From Aptenodytes patagonicus (Eukaryota > Chordata > Aves > Sphenisciformes > Spheniscidae), in the NCBI RefSeq assembly GCF_965638725.1, contig NC_134963.1, positions 11,498,501 through 11,562,500 of the forward strand: a stretch of DNA of 64,000 nucleotides, in the 5' to 3' direction. Of the stretch, positions 1-12,346 are shown in pieces; position 1 is the stretch's first letter, and every line of letters begins with the position of its first letter. The translations under genes were made by a program, and so were the position numbers. Below the pieces are notes generated by a model that ran no database searches, was not told the DNA's origin, and saw nothing but the letters and a program-made list of their open reading frames with translations.

Positions 1-3000
1 ACCCCAGAATATTGTGATTTCCTGCTGTCCAAATGCCGGCTGCGTGAAGGCTGGTCAGCTGTAAAGGACTGTCCTCTGTGGATGAGGAAAATATTCTGTC
101 TCTGACCATTAGTAGTTGATTTTGCCACCGCTGTTTTCCACATCTTGGATGAGAAGGCTGGCTAGGGAGTTTGGTGCCTTGAGCCCCACGTGTGGGGACC
201 CTGGGGGTGGTACTTTCTGCAAGGTCTCTGGAGCGGAGGCAGTACTCCTGGTACCCTGCTGTTATCGCTGCCAGGGCCACGCTAACAAGAAAAGAGAAAG
301 TAATGCACCCCCTCGCAGGCAACTTGGTTAGATCGGTTCCTTTATCTTTGAAGTTGGGCTGTACTTCCCTCCATCACAGGGTGCTAATGAGGATGAAAAC
401 CATGCTGTGGTGAGTATGAGGAACTGGGGAGAACTGGGCAGCACAGGGAAGCCCCTGTGCAAATACGGGTGTAATGTTCTTTTTTTCAAACGTTCAGAAT
501 AGCTTTGCAAGCGCTGCTGCCTCATGGGCCTATCAGTAGAGCTGGTTTGGCAGGCGGCTCTGCACCAGGGTAAAAGACTGAGCCTTGTGCCCAGGACAAG
601 CCACTAATTACTCATCAGCCTTCTGTTGCAGCAGGACTCCTTGCCCTTCTTCAGTGAATCATCCAGCTTATTAGAAAAGTACCTTTACTTCCCTCACTCG
701 CCTGTCTCTGGTTAGAGACTGCGGCTTGGCTGGTTTGTGAAGCCTTTGGAAATTTTGCCCATAGGTGTGTGCTCTGGACTCTGCTGCTGCCTCCTCCCTT
801 TGCAGTTCCCACTGTCTTGTTTTCTTCAGCTGTGGCATTTAAAAGTCTGTATGAGCTCAACCGAAACGCTGTTTTTGCACGCATGTGAGATAATGTAATG
901 CCTCTCTGACAGCTTCAATAAAAGGAAATGAGACATGCGGAAGGCAGGCCGTTAAGAGCAATAAAATAAACTCGAAAGTGTGTTCTTTGTGCATCTCTTT
1001 CAAGCACACCAGTGGCTCCACTTTAGTCACGTTACCTGGGGCCAGTTTGTACATGCATGACACATGCTGTTTATCTCGGAGTTCATTGTTCTGTGCAGCG
1101 TATTCAGTGAGCCCCAGGTTATCTGCTTGCATCGCTAGATGTGACTCAGTCTCTTGCACTAATTCTTTGCAGCAAATTGTTTATTTTCTCTGTGTTTTCT
1201 GTTCCTCTCCTGCAGAGGAGTTACATAAGGATGAGAGCAAATGGACTATAAATGAGGTCTAGGTAAATTTCCTGTGGGAAGTAAAGATCCTGATTTATTT
1301 TGGTTTCTCCTATTGGTTTTTGCAGCCTTAAGCCTTGTCTGACACTGCTTCAATGCAGATGGGAATGGCAGAAAAATGCTTTCTTGCCAATGCTGCAGTT
1401 CTTCCACAGACAGCCGCATCCCGGTGAGCAGCTGCAGGCTCGGGAGAGGCACCTGTGATGGTGCTTCCCTGCAGCACAGCAAAGTGCCCACCTCTCCCCA
1501 TGCCTCGCAAAAGATACGGCAAGTCTTCCTAGGGGTGCAGGGTCCCCTCTCACCTGGCCCAGGATGTGGCCTCCGCGCTTGTACCCACTCGGTCACCCTC
1601 TGGCTCTGCAGAAGAAGCTACCAGCTGGTTTCAGTAAGAGCTTATCTGATTTCCCGGAGCTGGAGGGAGAGAGATTTGCTCAGCTGGTGAAAACCAAACT
1701 AGCTGTCTGGTGCCATCAGATTGGCCTCCTTGGCCCGGCCGAGCCCGGAGGGAGCACTGCTCACTGGCACCTTCTGCGGTATGGGGCATCGGCAGCGAGT
1801 CCTCATGTGCATGGTGTGGAGCAGGGTCTGCCTGTCCCTGCGGGGGCTCAGTGGGGGCCCAGGGAGGCTCCTTGCCTGCGGGGAGGCACAGGGACATGCT
1901 GGGGAGCAGTGTTTCCCTGCCCAGGTGGGCTGGGGCACTTGAATCTCCTTGTAGCTATACAGCTGGGCTGAGCCGGGCTTGTTGTTTCCTTCTGGGTTGA
2001 CCTGACTGCCCAGTGCGGGGGTGTCTGTCGTTTGGTCCTTGGTGAGCCTCCCAGGAGACTCCTGCTGTGCATTTCCTTGGTCAGTGTACGTACTGTGTCA
2101 CCTTAAGCAAATCCAAGAAAGCAGCGCAAACCCCCTTCCAGGAATAATAACATTCTTCAAGTCAAATGGGGTTTTTTATTGCAGAGCTTAAAAGCCACTT
2201 AATTCACAAGCCCCAGGTTGGGATCCCATACGGAGCCTCTTAGCAGGGGGGATGCAGCATTTGGCTGACAACAACAAACAGCAGCCGTCACCCGCCGTGC
2301 GGGGCTGGACCGGCACAAAGCCAAATACCTCCTGCCCGGGAGCTGCAGGCAGCTGCCAGCCCCCCTCTCCCCACTCATCAGTGGCCAAATGTGTGGGGTG
2401 CAGGTGTCTTCACTTACCTGCTTCCCCACCCTCAGCCTGAACTTACTTTGTAAATGGCCGAGAGCAAAGAGAGAGGGGGTAAAACTGTCCAGGGCCAGCT
2501 GAGAAGGGAGGACAAAGGGTTTTCCCCAAAGCATGGGGAGGGGGTGGTCTGTCGCACTTTCCCTCTCTGCCCTGAGTGACGCCTGCCCCAAAGCCCACCC
2601 AGAGGCTGGCTGGGCTCCTGTGGTGCTCGGAGGCACAACTTCGCTGCTGTTCTGTTGCAGCTCTGTGGGGTGCCTGTTTCTGCCTGTTTCTCTAGGGCTC
2701 GATTCTCGGTTCCCCCGGCTGTGAGAAGCAGGCGCGCTCCTGGCCTGGCTCCCGGCAACTCCAGGTAAGCTGGTTTCGCTGTTGTGCTTTGCAGAGAGGT
2801 AGTAAGGTTTAAATGTGGCTTCTAGACATTACAGCAAATCTGAGCAGGAGAAACCCAGGGAGAGGTAACGCAGCTGCTTGCGGGCTCACAGGACAAAATG
2901 AAGCAAGTCGAGAAAGCGTTTCTCCTCTGGAGCCCGTGCTCCCTGCAGCACGCGGTGTGCGCTGCCCAGAAAATATGCTGAAGTGTTCTCGAGACCTGGG

Positions 3001-6000
3001 CCTGAGCAGCAGCATCAGACAAAATTTTAACCAAGGGTGAGGCAATCCTTCAACGCAGGGGTGAGGAGAGGCGCTGCAGCTGTGAGGAACAGTGTTGCTG
3101 CTCAGCTTGATTTAGCGTTGTTCTTTTTTTGTTTTTCCAAGTCATGTGAGTTTGTTTTATGACATGAAGTACTTTGCTGTAGGGTGCTGGATTGCCTCTG
3201 ACACTTCTGTGATACTCCATTTTTTTCTTTGAATGTGCAGGTGTACGACTACAGTGTTCCTGCCCAGACAGCGCCCTGCTTGGTGAGTGTAATGGATGGA
3301 TTTAATTTCCATCTCCTGCAGTTCTTTGGGGACATGCTGAGATTTTTATTTCTTCCTCTCCTATTTTTACTGAAGAGGAAAAATTTTGTGCCTCCATAAA
3401 GGAGAGTGGGCATGGGTAGCTAGCGATACAGGACAGGCATGCCATCAGCCATGCAGACAGGCATAAAACATTGCTCAGTTTTGGTATCTCTGCCTCTCGT
3501 TGAAAAATAAGACTGTACACGTAAAACAGCAGCTGTTCACAGGAGAGACCTCCTGCATGCTGGCACCGTCACTCCTCCAGCTCCCGTCTGTAGAGTCGGA
3601 AAGCACCAGCACCTGGGAGGCCGTGGGTTAAGAGTAGATCTGCGTGGAAATGATGGTGCAGAGTATAAGGGGGTGAGTCAGCCCTGATTTCTGTTGCACT
3701 GCAGGGTCTGTCCCCATGCTGGCTCTGTTCGTGCTGAGCAGCGAGCCCTCTGCTTGCCCACAATCTGGTTTTGGCTCTGTTTTACCATCTAGAAGGGGCT
3801 CTGCGGAGACAGAGATGTCCAGAGCAGCTCGGGCACCACCCAGCAGCATGCAGGTGAGGGGGAAATGAGAATTGCTGCAGATTCAGCAAGCGTAAGTCAG
3901 CCCTCCCGTGTCCTTCGGGGCATCCCCAGTCATCATTCTCCAGGGATAAAAGCAGTGAGCAACTGAGCAGTGGAAGGGATATGATCAAAACCTCCCTGTA
4001 CACCAAAGGGATACGCTGAGCATTGCACTGACATAGGCTAAATGATACTAAGGTGCTCCCTGTAGAGCCCCTGGGGACACAAGGGCATTTTGAAAATCAC
4101 GGATGAGAACGCTAGGCCAGGACGGCAAGGTTTCCAACTCATCAGGCTGGGCTGGCAGTCTCGTGTGGAGCCATGCCGCGTGTTTCTCATCCCTCACTTC
4201 ATCCTGCCCGTATGTCTGTTAATGGCCCTGTCCTGCCTCCATCCTCAGGGATTAATTGCCTCACACTTGAGCAAATGTGCTTGGTGTTTAAAAGGAGTCT
4301 ATCGATTTGTGCGTATTCCTGAAAGCCTCACAGGGCCCTGTTTCCTTTGAAGTGTAAAAGCATCTGTCTGTCTCTGCTTCTTCAGTAGTCTCCTGCTCCA
4401 TTTGCATCTCCTCTCTGGCTCGCAGGGGCAGCCCACCCCTGGCCCCATGCAGCATTCCAGTTTTGGGCTGCTGAGAGGGCTCCCTGCCACGGGAAGATGG
4501 GTCTTGAAGACAGAGGTGCAAAGCTTCAGTCTAGGCAGGGGGTTGAGCTCAGCTTGCAGCTTGGGGTGCTCAGGATGGAGCTATTTCTGAAGGCCAGTTT
4601 CCAGTACTCCAGACTTTGGGAATGGTCTTGCTGCACATTTATCTGCGGTGGGTGCAGTGATTAGGAAGGAGAGGAAATAGCCCCTGGCTTCTTCCCACCG
4701 TGGTACTTAGCTTCTCGTGCCAGACAGCACTGGTCGGCAAGGAAATAAGGTCAGACCTGAGCTGCTTTGGATAATCCACCATCCAGGAGCTGAAGTGCAC
4801 AGGGGTGACCTGTGCATGCAGAGAACCTGTGATGGTTCTCTGACGTACGTTTGAACAAATACTGCTGAAATGCAACCGAGTCCCTGCTCCGTGTGTGGAC
4901 AATTTGGCCTGTGATTCTCCTCATCCCACCTCCCCTGGACAGTGGGACTGGCCCTGGACAGGCTGCTTGTCCCCACTGGAGCATTTTCACGTAGGCACAA
5001 CCTTACAGGAGTGACTGTACTTCTGGAGCCAGGACTAAAACTCTGTCGCTCCTTGGTTATCCCCGGGGTGGTGGTGAGAGGACAGTACAGATAAATCCAG
5101 GCCTGAATTGCAGGGGCTGCATGTAGCCGCTGCCATCCAGCACCTCCCAGATGGTGTGATGGGTTTCCTATTTCAATGGGGCCTCAGCGGAGCAGCGGTG
5201 GCACCTCGCTGTTGGAGGCAGTAAATGGGCTCCCATCTGGTTTTAATGATCAGTAGCACTTCAGTGCTTGTTTATTCCCATGTTTTATGCTTCAGCAATA
5301 AAATACTGCCTCAGTTTGTTCAATCCATCCTGGTGCTGGATGGAGATGAGTTCACAGCCGCTGACAAAGAGGTCCCAGCGGTACGCAGGGTGTTGGTTTT
5401 TTTGGACAGCTGGGCAGGATCAGATGATGTAGTGGCAATTAGTTTGAAATACAAATGTCAGCGGACAGTATAGAAGGTAGGGAGGGCAGCTCATCGTGTG
5501 CCCAGCAAAGAAATCTTGTCCTTGGATTAAAGGAGGAGACTTTTGGGTTATGGAGCTGGAGCTGTGCTCCCTTCTGTCCCCCACGGGGCAGCACGGAGCT
5601 CTGATGTGGAGTCCGAATGAAGTTAGTCCCAACTGTAAAACCAGATAGTTGAGGAAATTTTAGTCCCAAAGTGCTTCCCATGGCAGTCACTGAGCTGCAG
5701 CGTTGTGTTTTAACCCTCCCATCCTGTTACAATGCTAAAATGGTGGTGGAGACAGCAGAATTGCTGGCAGGACCACGTCTCGCTGTGGGCATAGACCAGC
5801 TCTGCTGCGGGTTACCAGCGCTGCAGTGCTCGGGGCAGCTGCGGCGGGACTGGGAGTTGTTTTACAAAATTCTCTGGAGTGAATACAGTCTAATATTAAA
5901 TAATCTAAGGAGGAAACTGTTTGTAAGGGGCTGTGGGGATTCCTGATGTTGCTCCCTCTGCCTAGCACGCTTGTGTTACCTGCCCGGCATGTCCGGGAGC

Positions 6001-7322
6001 AGAGACCCTGTCCGCCGGCAGCTCCAGCGCTGAGGAGCAGATCATCCTCCAAAGGGATGAGCAGTTACACTTTGCGTGTCTCTGGCAGTCGGTGTCTGGG
6101 GATCTTGAATCATTTTTGCAAATGCTAGTTAAGCTTTTCAGCACGTCTAAACGTGACTCTGTCCTGCGGGGCAGGTGGGGACACTAAGGCAAAGAGAGAT
6201 TAAAGACAGTAAACCACAGAGGGGAGAAATGGGCTCTTTGTCTCCCTTCTGACTTTTATGGAGACCTGGAAACCTTTTGCTTTCCCATCTCCCATTTGTC
6301 TTCTACCCTAATGGCAGAGGAACAGTCTCCTCCATTTTATTTCCCAATGGTATACTCCGTGGAGGATCTTTAGCTCTTACCTCTAAAGAGCATTGATTTT
6401 CAGCAAAGACAACCTTTTTCCCAACTGTTTGTCAGGTCTTGGAGCTATAGGTGTCAACTAAAGAGAGAAGGATTTCAACAGACTAATTAACCCCCTTCCG
6501 ACTCGTTCAGGGTCTGTTCCCTCGGTGCCACTGATGTGGCATTTGTGCTAATTTTCCCTGGAAGGTCTAATGTGGGGGGAGCAATTAAAGGAAACTTTTC
6601 TCAGGCTGCTTTTACACATCAGGAAGAAGGAAGGTAGGCAGCCGCTGCTCCGTTTGGTTATCGCTTTCCCCAAGGTCGTACACCCAGCCACTGCTGGAGC
6701 CAGGACCGGTTTCAGGCTGATGTACATTTGGAGTGCGCCACTGAGATCTGCTGGGTCCCAGCAACGTGCGAAGCAAAACCAATCCCTCAAACCCCACCAG
6801 GTACCCTGTGAAATGGGGCTCCAGGTTACACCAAATGTGTCACCTCCAGCTTCCCAAACAAACACGGGGCGTCAATGTGGAGGGAAGGGACTTTTACAGA
6901 GCTGAGCGGGTTTTGCCATCATCATGTCAAGAAGGGCTGTCTCCTCCTCCCGAGCGTGAGCCCCGCCTCTGGCTTTCAATTGCAAATGAAGCAAACAGCG
7001 AAGTGTTTACAAAGAAACCTCCCTGGCCTCTGCCCTGGCCCAGAGCTGGCTCCAGCGTCTTGGCCCTTGACTCACCCTGATGCTGTAAAAGCTCCTGGAA
7101 TCGGGGCAGAGCTGTGGCACGGTGCCCTGGAAAGAAGAAACCCTGATCCCTACGGATGCTCCTAGCAGCCTTGTGCCGCGAGATGGGCCCAAGTGAAGGT
7201 GGGCAGGCGGCGGGGCGCCATGCTCATCCTCACACTGCTCCCAGCCCGAAAGGGGGGATGGCGAGGAGAAATAATACTGAGATTCCTGGGATTTGGGGTT
7301 GGGACGGCCTGTGAGCTGCAGC

Positions 7323-7460
7323 GCTGACTCCTTGAGTCCAGACTATAAAGTACTTCACAGGGCCGTACCAATTGCCTGGCCTATTAGTTTTATGGAGGGG
7401 GATATTGTAAAGATGCAGTTGATCTTCTTTTACCATGGTAATGAAAATGTAACCATAGTG
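7323..7460. promoter_or_regulatory. AT-rich island with X-box-like palindrome
   Basis: A block of about 140 bp stands out from GC-rich flanks by its AT content. It contains the perfect 12-bp palindrome TTACCATGGTAA at 7430-7441, which resembles the core of the RFX-factor X-box (GTTRCCATGGYAAC), and CAATTG at about 7368. A candidate conserved non-coding element or enhancer. Conservation was not tested, so this is inference from composition and one motif. Confidence 0.25.
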
Positions 7461-10400
7461 GGGAAGGAGAGCCTGGTGGGGAGGCAGCGGGAGCCCGTGG
7501 TTTGGGAGCTGGGGGTCACCTCCCTGCAGGCTCCCAGGGGTTCCCCGTCTGCTTCCACCGCGGCTGCAGCTGAGCGGGGCTGGCTGCCACGCATGGGTGC
7601 ACTTTGGCGAGGACAGCCTTGGCCCCTTGCCCCCAGCTGGAGGTTCCTCCCAGACACCCCAAGCGGAGGACAAGGATGGAGCTGGGTGGCTGAACAGGCA
7701 GGGGCACAGTGCCACCCAGTGACTGCGTGTGACCTGCGAGGGGACAGCTGGGGCAGAGCTGTGGCAGCCTGCAGTGAGTTTGCTGCAAAGGTTTTGAGGC
7801 CTGGAAGCCCCACCGAGGGTGTCCCAAGGTGATGGAGAATGTGGGAAAACCCAAGAAACCGGCCACGTGGCTGCTTCGTGATTAAAGCGCACAAGGGGTG
7901 AAGCTCCCGTGCTGTCGTGGGGTGTCTGGAGCAGGGGTTTTGCGTGACCGGTCTTGTTCAGGCACTGCTGGAGGCTGAGTCTAGGGCAAGTTGAAGCAGC
8001 TCATGTTTCGGGAGGGACCCTGGCAGCAAATAATTGAAGGAGGAGGTGGTTACCCAGGATGAGCTGCTCTCCATGGGGAGGATGTGTCTTTGCATTGGGA
8101 AGTACAAGAGGGCTCCCAGGGCAGCGCGGCCGGTCCTGGAGAGATCAGGCTGCCGCAGGGGCTGCCCCAGAGCTGCTCACTCAGCCTCTGCCAGGCTGGG
8201 GCTGGACTGGGAGGGACCCCTTGTGTCAAGGTGTCTTGGGCATTAGATGACAGCTATGTGTGGTGGTTTTCTGACTTGCACCCCAAGGTTAATGCAGGAC
8301 CTTTGCTCCTTTCTGCCCAAACCCTGCCTACCTTCCTCACTGGGTTGAGCCCGGTGTCAGGTTCCCAGGCTATAGCAAGCATCAACAGGCAGCTTGAGTG
8401 GTGGGGGAAAGGGAAAGGAGACAGGGTACAGTGGGGTGCAGTGTCAGCAGCTCCCGAGGTGGCTCCCTGCGCTGTAAATTGCTGCCCCAGCAATGCCCTG
8501 ACACGTTTCCAGCAGGGACTGTCTCTTGGAGGAGGCACAGACTATCGCTCTATTTTGGGTGATGACTACGGAGCCCACGGAGTATTTGGCAGCAGGGAGG
8601 GGTGTTAAATCAGCCTGTCCTTCTCCAGGTACATCATCTCCTCCCTCCGCTCCCCTCCATTTTTGGTAGCTGTTTCAATGCCCTGCTGCTGCTGGGCTGC
8701 GGGAATGCAACGTGCGGCTGAAATCAGGGCACTGCAGCGAGGGAGGCATGAGCCCTGCATGCTCGACGGATGAAAGTCCTACATCTTTACTGCCCCGTCA
8801 AGGACTGTGCACGCTTTCTGTTCCTAGGCTGCTCTCCAATGTGTCTTTATTTTTGTCTATTTAAATTTAGGCCAGCGTTGATACCACAAACACTGCTGTG
8901 GAGGTCTGTGGGCTACCATTGCTGTACAGCACAAACCCTTGCTAGAAACCCAGCACCTTGTCCCACCGGTTGGAGAGCTGTTTCCAACCCATCGCCTACC
9001 TCTGCCTCGATCAGATGGTCACTAGTGATAGTGAAGATGGGCCACTCAGTCCCATGCAGGCAGGAGCTGCTACCGAGTACTAGAAGTAACCTTTATGTGG
9101 CTGCTGGGGTACGTCCTGCAGTTTGGGATGATCTCGGCCAGAGGTTTCCAACAGTGCCGATATCCTGCATGTGTTGGTCAGACCTGTGTTAGCCCATTCA
9201 GCAGAATCCCAGACTGGAGCCAATTTTAGCCTTTCTGTTTCAGACTCCCCCCGATGTGTCCCATGTCCAGGCCAAGGTGCTATTTCTTGCAGGGAAATTA
9301 TCTTTGTTAATTTTAGATCTAGTTCTCCAAAGTGCTGAGTAGCCACAGCTATTCCAGGTAGTTGGGGGCAGTGGGAAGCATTCGGTCTTTGAGGGATATG
9401 ACTCTTTCTTACATTGAGAAGACCAAGTCTGATGAATTACATTTCCTTTGTGCCATGCAGTGCATTAGGCTGGATGCTCAGCAGGAAGCCAGCCCAGTGC
9501 TGTATGTGTATCCGTCATCGCTGCAGACTCAGAGCCAGATCAGCAGCTGCGATACCTGGAAAGAGAAAAGCTGTTTCTCTTCAAGGTCAGTGGAGTAACG
9601 ATATCACTGGTCACAAGATGAGGGCAAAAAGAAGGCAGTCCAAGATTACAGAAATGGATTCAGCACATAGAAGTCCCACTGAGAGTCCCCTGAACTACTT
9701 CATAATCCAGATCAAATTAGTAAAGTAACATAAAATACATTAAAAAACCCTGGGATTAGAGTCTAGAAACACACGGGGCCCGTAAGTCTGTAAATTACCT
9801 GGGGTAATTCATAGTAATGAAAAATGGGCAAGTTTGATTTTTATGTTTTTAATGACAAGTTAAGGATAGTGACAGTGTGCTCGAAGACCTGGCTGGGTTT
9901 GTCACTTCTGTCAGGAGCACCCCCAGGGGTCTCGTTGCCTGGCTTGGCTGCCAAGCGGTGGTGGGCTGAACAGGAGTCGAGTGCCAAGAGTTTCAAACCA
10001 GCTCCTGTTGTTCACTTATGTCAGTCCCTTCTGTCTTTTCAAAATAGCATCCTCCCCTCTGACTCACCGCTCCCCCTGAGTCAGCCGAATCTGGGGTGCT
10101 GGGGCAGTCCACAGGGGCAGCCAGGGGAGGGCAAAGCAGCATGCCCAGCACTGCCTTTCTGCCCCCGCCACCCTCTGACATGCAAGTGAGAGCGAGAGCT
10201 CGCACTGCCCCAGGGTCTGGAGAGGATTCATCAGATAGCGCAGACTGGGAAACACAGTACAGTGGAAGGGCGTTAACAGGCCCCGGGATCCACACTTTCT
10301 GTTGTGCTTTACTGCTTAATTTCTAGACCAAATGCACGATTACAAGTGGAGGATTTTTCAGCGCTGACTTTCAGCTGCCCTTGTTGAACCAGCCGGGACG

Positions 10401-11765
10401 TACAAAGCAGGAGCCGGTTCCCTGCGGATACCCCAGATTTAGCTCTGATCCCAATTGTCTGGTGCGCCAGCGGCGGGTTGGACTAATAACTCGTGCAGGG
10501 AGGGTTCTAGTTACAAAATGCCTGGAATGAAACGAGCAGGTGCTGGGAAGGTTATCTGAGGAGAGCACTGCGTTAATTCCCCATCGTCCCTCTCTCCCCC
10601 TGCCTGCCTCAGAAGCAGTGAGGATGGCATCTTCCGCAGGTGAAGCTGTGTCTAGCACACGAGGGGCTGCTGGGTTCCCCCGGTGAGCAGCCATCGCACT
10701 GCTGAACAGGGGCAGTAGCTCAGCTTTTGGCTCCCAAAGGTTGTGCTGGTGTGGAGTGGGAGCCCCCGCAAAGCAGAGATGGGTCCGAGTCACAGGGGTG
10801 GGCGCTGGGTTCCCAGGCTGCTCCCATGGGGAGTGATCCAGCTGGAGCAGTGCGTTGATAACCTGACTCAAGGTGGGCACACAACAGTCTGTGTTAGTGA
10901 GTTACAATAACTGGTGCAACTTTGGCTGTAGGCAAGCTCCTAGGGCTCAAATTTCGGAGCAGGAGGCTCGCTTTGGGACAGCTGTGATGGTTTCTTTCCC
11001 TGCTGCCTGCCTGTCCCTCTTGGACTTGCAGTCCTGCTGCAGGAGGGCTCAGCTGTTTGCACAGTGACCGCCACAGTTTGCAGCTCGGGGTATTAAGGTA
11101 ACCTGAAATTGGAACGGCTTTACCTTACCACACTGAGCTGAGACTTGTGGTTCAACAGCTGCTACAAGAGCAGCTGATCTGCTCTCTGAAAAAAGGCAGA
11201 GGGGACAGCGTAAGGGACAGAAACCGCTACAGCTGCTCCAAGGTGAGCCATCACTGCTGGTGAATACAAACCCGAAGAGCTTTCCTACGCGCACAATCCA
11301 CAGTATTGTAAATCATGTAAAAAATGACAAGGAAATGGGTTCATTTGCTGTGGCAGCACTTTATTTGAGTGTATTTAGGCACATTTCCTACTGGCGTAAG
11401 CTCAAGCAGACATACATCTGGTTGAATCTAAAGGGATGTTTACTATTGCACTGGTTTAGAAATAAAACCTTTCAATTAAATGAGGGTGACAAACTGGTAA
11501 GCCCAGCTCATCCCAGCTAGCTTGCACCTAAAAATTAAGGCTTACGCTGCGTGTTATTGGACTGACCTAACTAAACTAGTTCCCTTCTGATAATTGAAAT
11601 GTGCCACAGTAAAGCGACCCAGCAACCCGCTCCTAGCTCAAGTGGTAGAAAGGGGTTATTTCTAAATACATAATGAAATAAGGGAATGTGGATTGTTGTG
11701 GCCTCACATCAATACAAAGTGGTACAGATTTATACTTGGTGACACCCGATGCGTTTTGAGGCACA

Positions 11766-11771
11766 AATAAA
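11766..11771 (+). terminator. Possible polyadenylation signal, plus strand
   Basis: AATAAA followed by a T-rich stretch lies on the plus strand, with another AATAAA at 11461-11466. If a plus-strand transcript converges on CRKL it could end here. No coding exon for such a transcript was identified, and chance occurrence is quite possible. Confidence 0.15.
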
Positions 11772-12340
11772 GTTTTTCCTGTACAGAACACAGGTATTTC
11801 AAACTCCCCCAAGCCCCTGGCTATCAAGGCACTTCATCTCCCCCTGCCTAGTAAAAGCACATGCAGTTGCTGCAGTGTAGTCCCAGAGAAGCCTGGATGT
11901 TACCGGTACAAAACCAAGGCCAGGCTGCTGTCTCATGCAGTTGCTGTTCGCAGCCCACCTTTGCATTAGAAAGGATGTGCGGCACCTACGTTCACTTGCA
12001 TTGTACGTGTCTCACCACAGATGGGACCAGTGCTGCTGCGGCACCCATGGGTGTAATTCAGTTTGTAGGAAGCAGACCACTTGGTTTTGCTATGTAAATA
12101 GTAAAGCAAGAGCTACTGCAGATGTCAGGAGAAGCAGCTGCAGTAACAGGCCAGCACTTCCAGCTTTTGCTCGAAAGCTGAAGGCTTACAAAATAGTTTG
12201 AAACAGGGTTATGGGGCCTACTGCATGCACCTTACCTGTTCTTGCTTGCGTGTTTGAAATACTAGTGTTCTTCTCTGAAATGTAACTTGCCAAATGTGAG
12301 TATCTGACGATAAGACACTATGCAGAGTTGGCTATGAATG

Positions 12341-12346
12341 TTTATT
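12341..12346 (-). terminator. CRKL: Candidate distal poly(A) signal of CRKL
   Basis: AATAAA on the minus strand (TTTATT on the plus). It sits where base composition switches from AT-rich (CRKL side) to GC-rich, which fits the end of the long CRKL 3' UTR. Using it would give a 3' UTR of about 4.7 kb. A second AATAAA at 13225-13230 would give about 3.8 kb. RNA 3'-end data would decide between them. Confidence 0.4.

Larger units (their letters stand above)
1..12300. other. GC-rich region, no recognised gene
   Basis: I find no exon chain here that I can assign to a known protein on either strand. Many open frames exist, but they are proline-, serine- and glycine-rich, overlap each other on both strands and contain no recognisable domain; GC-rich DNA produces such frames by chance. 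In mammals the gene beyond the 3' end of CRKL is AIFM3, in the same orientation, so this stretch is probably CRKL-AIFM3 spacer or 5' non-coding/intronic DNA of that neighbour. I looked for its Rieske and FAD-binding motifs and did not see them. Three short splice-bounded segments (1216-1262, 2696-2764, 3241-3282) and an AT-rich island near 7323-7460 are discussed under findings. Confidence 0.5.

Noticed and set aside
6165..6260. Possible reverse MIR fragment (GGACACTAAGGCAAAGAGAG segment)
   Set aside because: Only a short part resembles the MIR core, with no matching flanks; too weak to list.
7230..7892. Open frame of 220 codons on the minus strand
   Set aside because: Low-complexity composition, overlapping long frames on both strands, no known domain and no splice context; typical of GC-rich non-coding DNA.
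10371..10880. Open frame of 169 codons on the minus strand
   Set aside because: No recognisable family, no promoter or exon structure around it. A chance frame is more likely, though expression was not tested.
1..12300. AIFM3, LZTR1 or SNAP29 exons expected from mammalian synteny
   Set aside because: I searched by eye for their characteristic motifs on both strands and found none. A profile search would be needed to exclude small exons.
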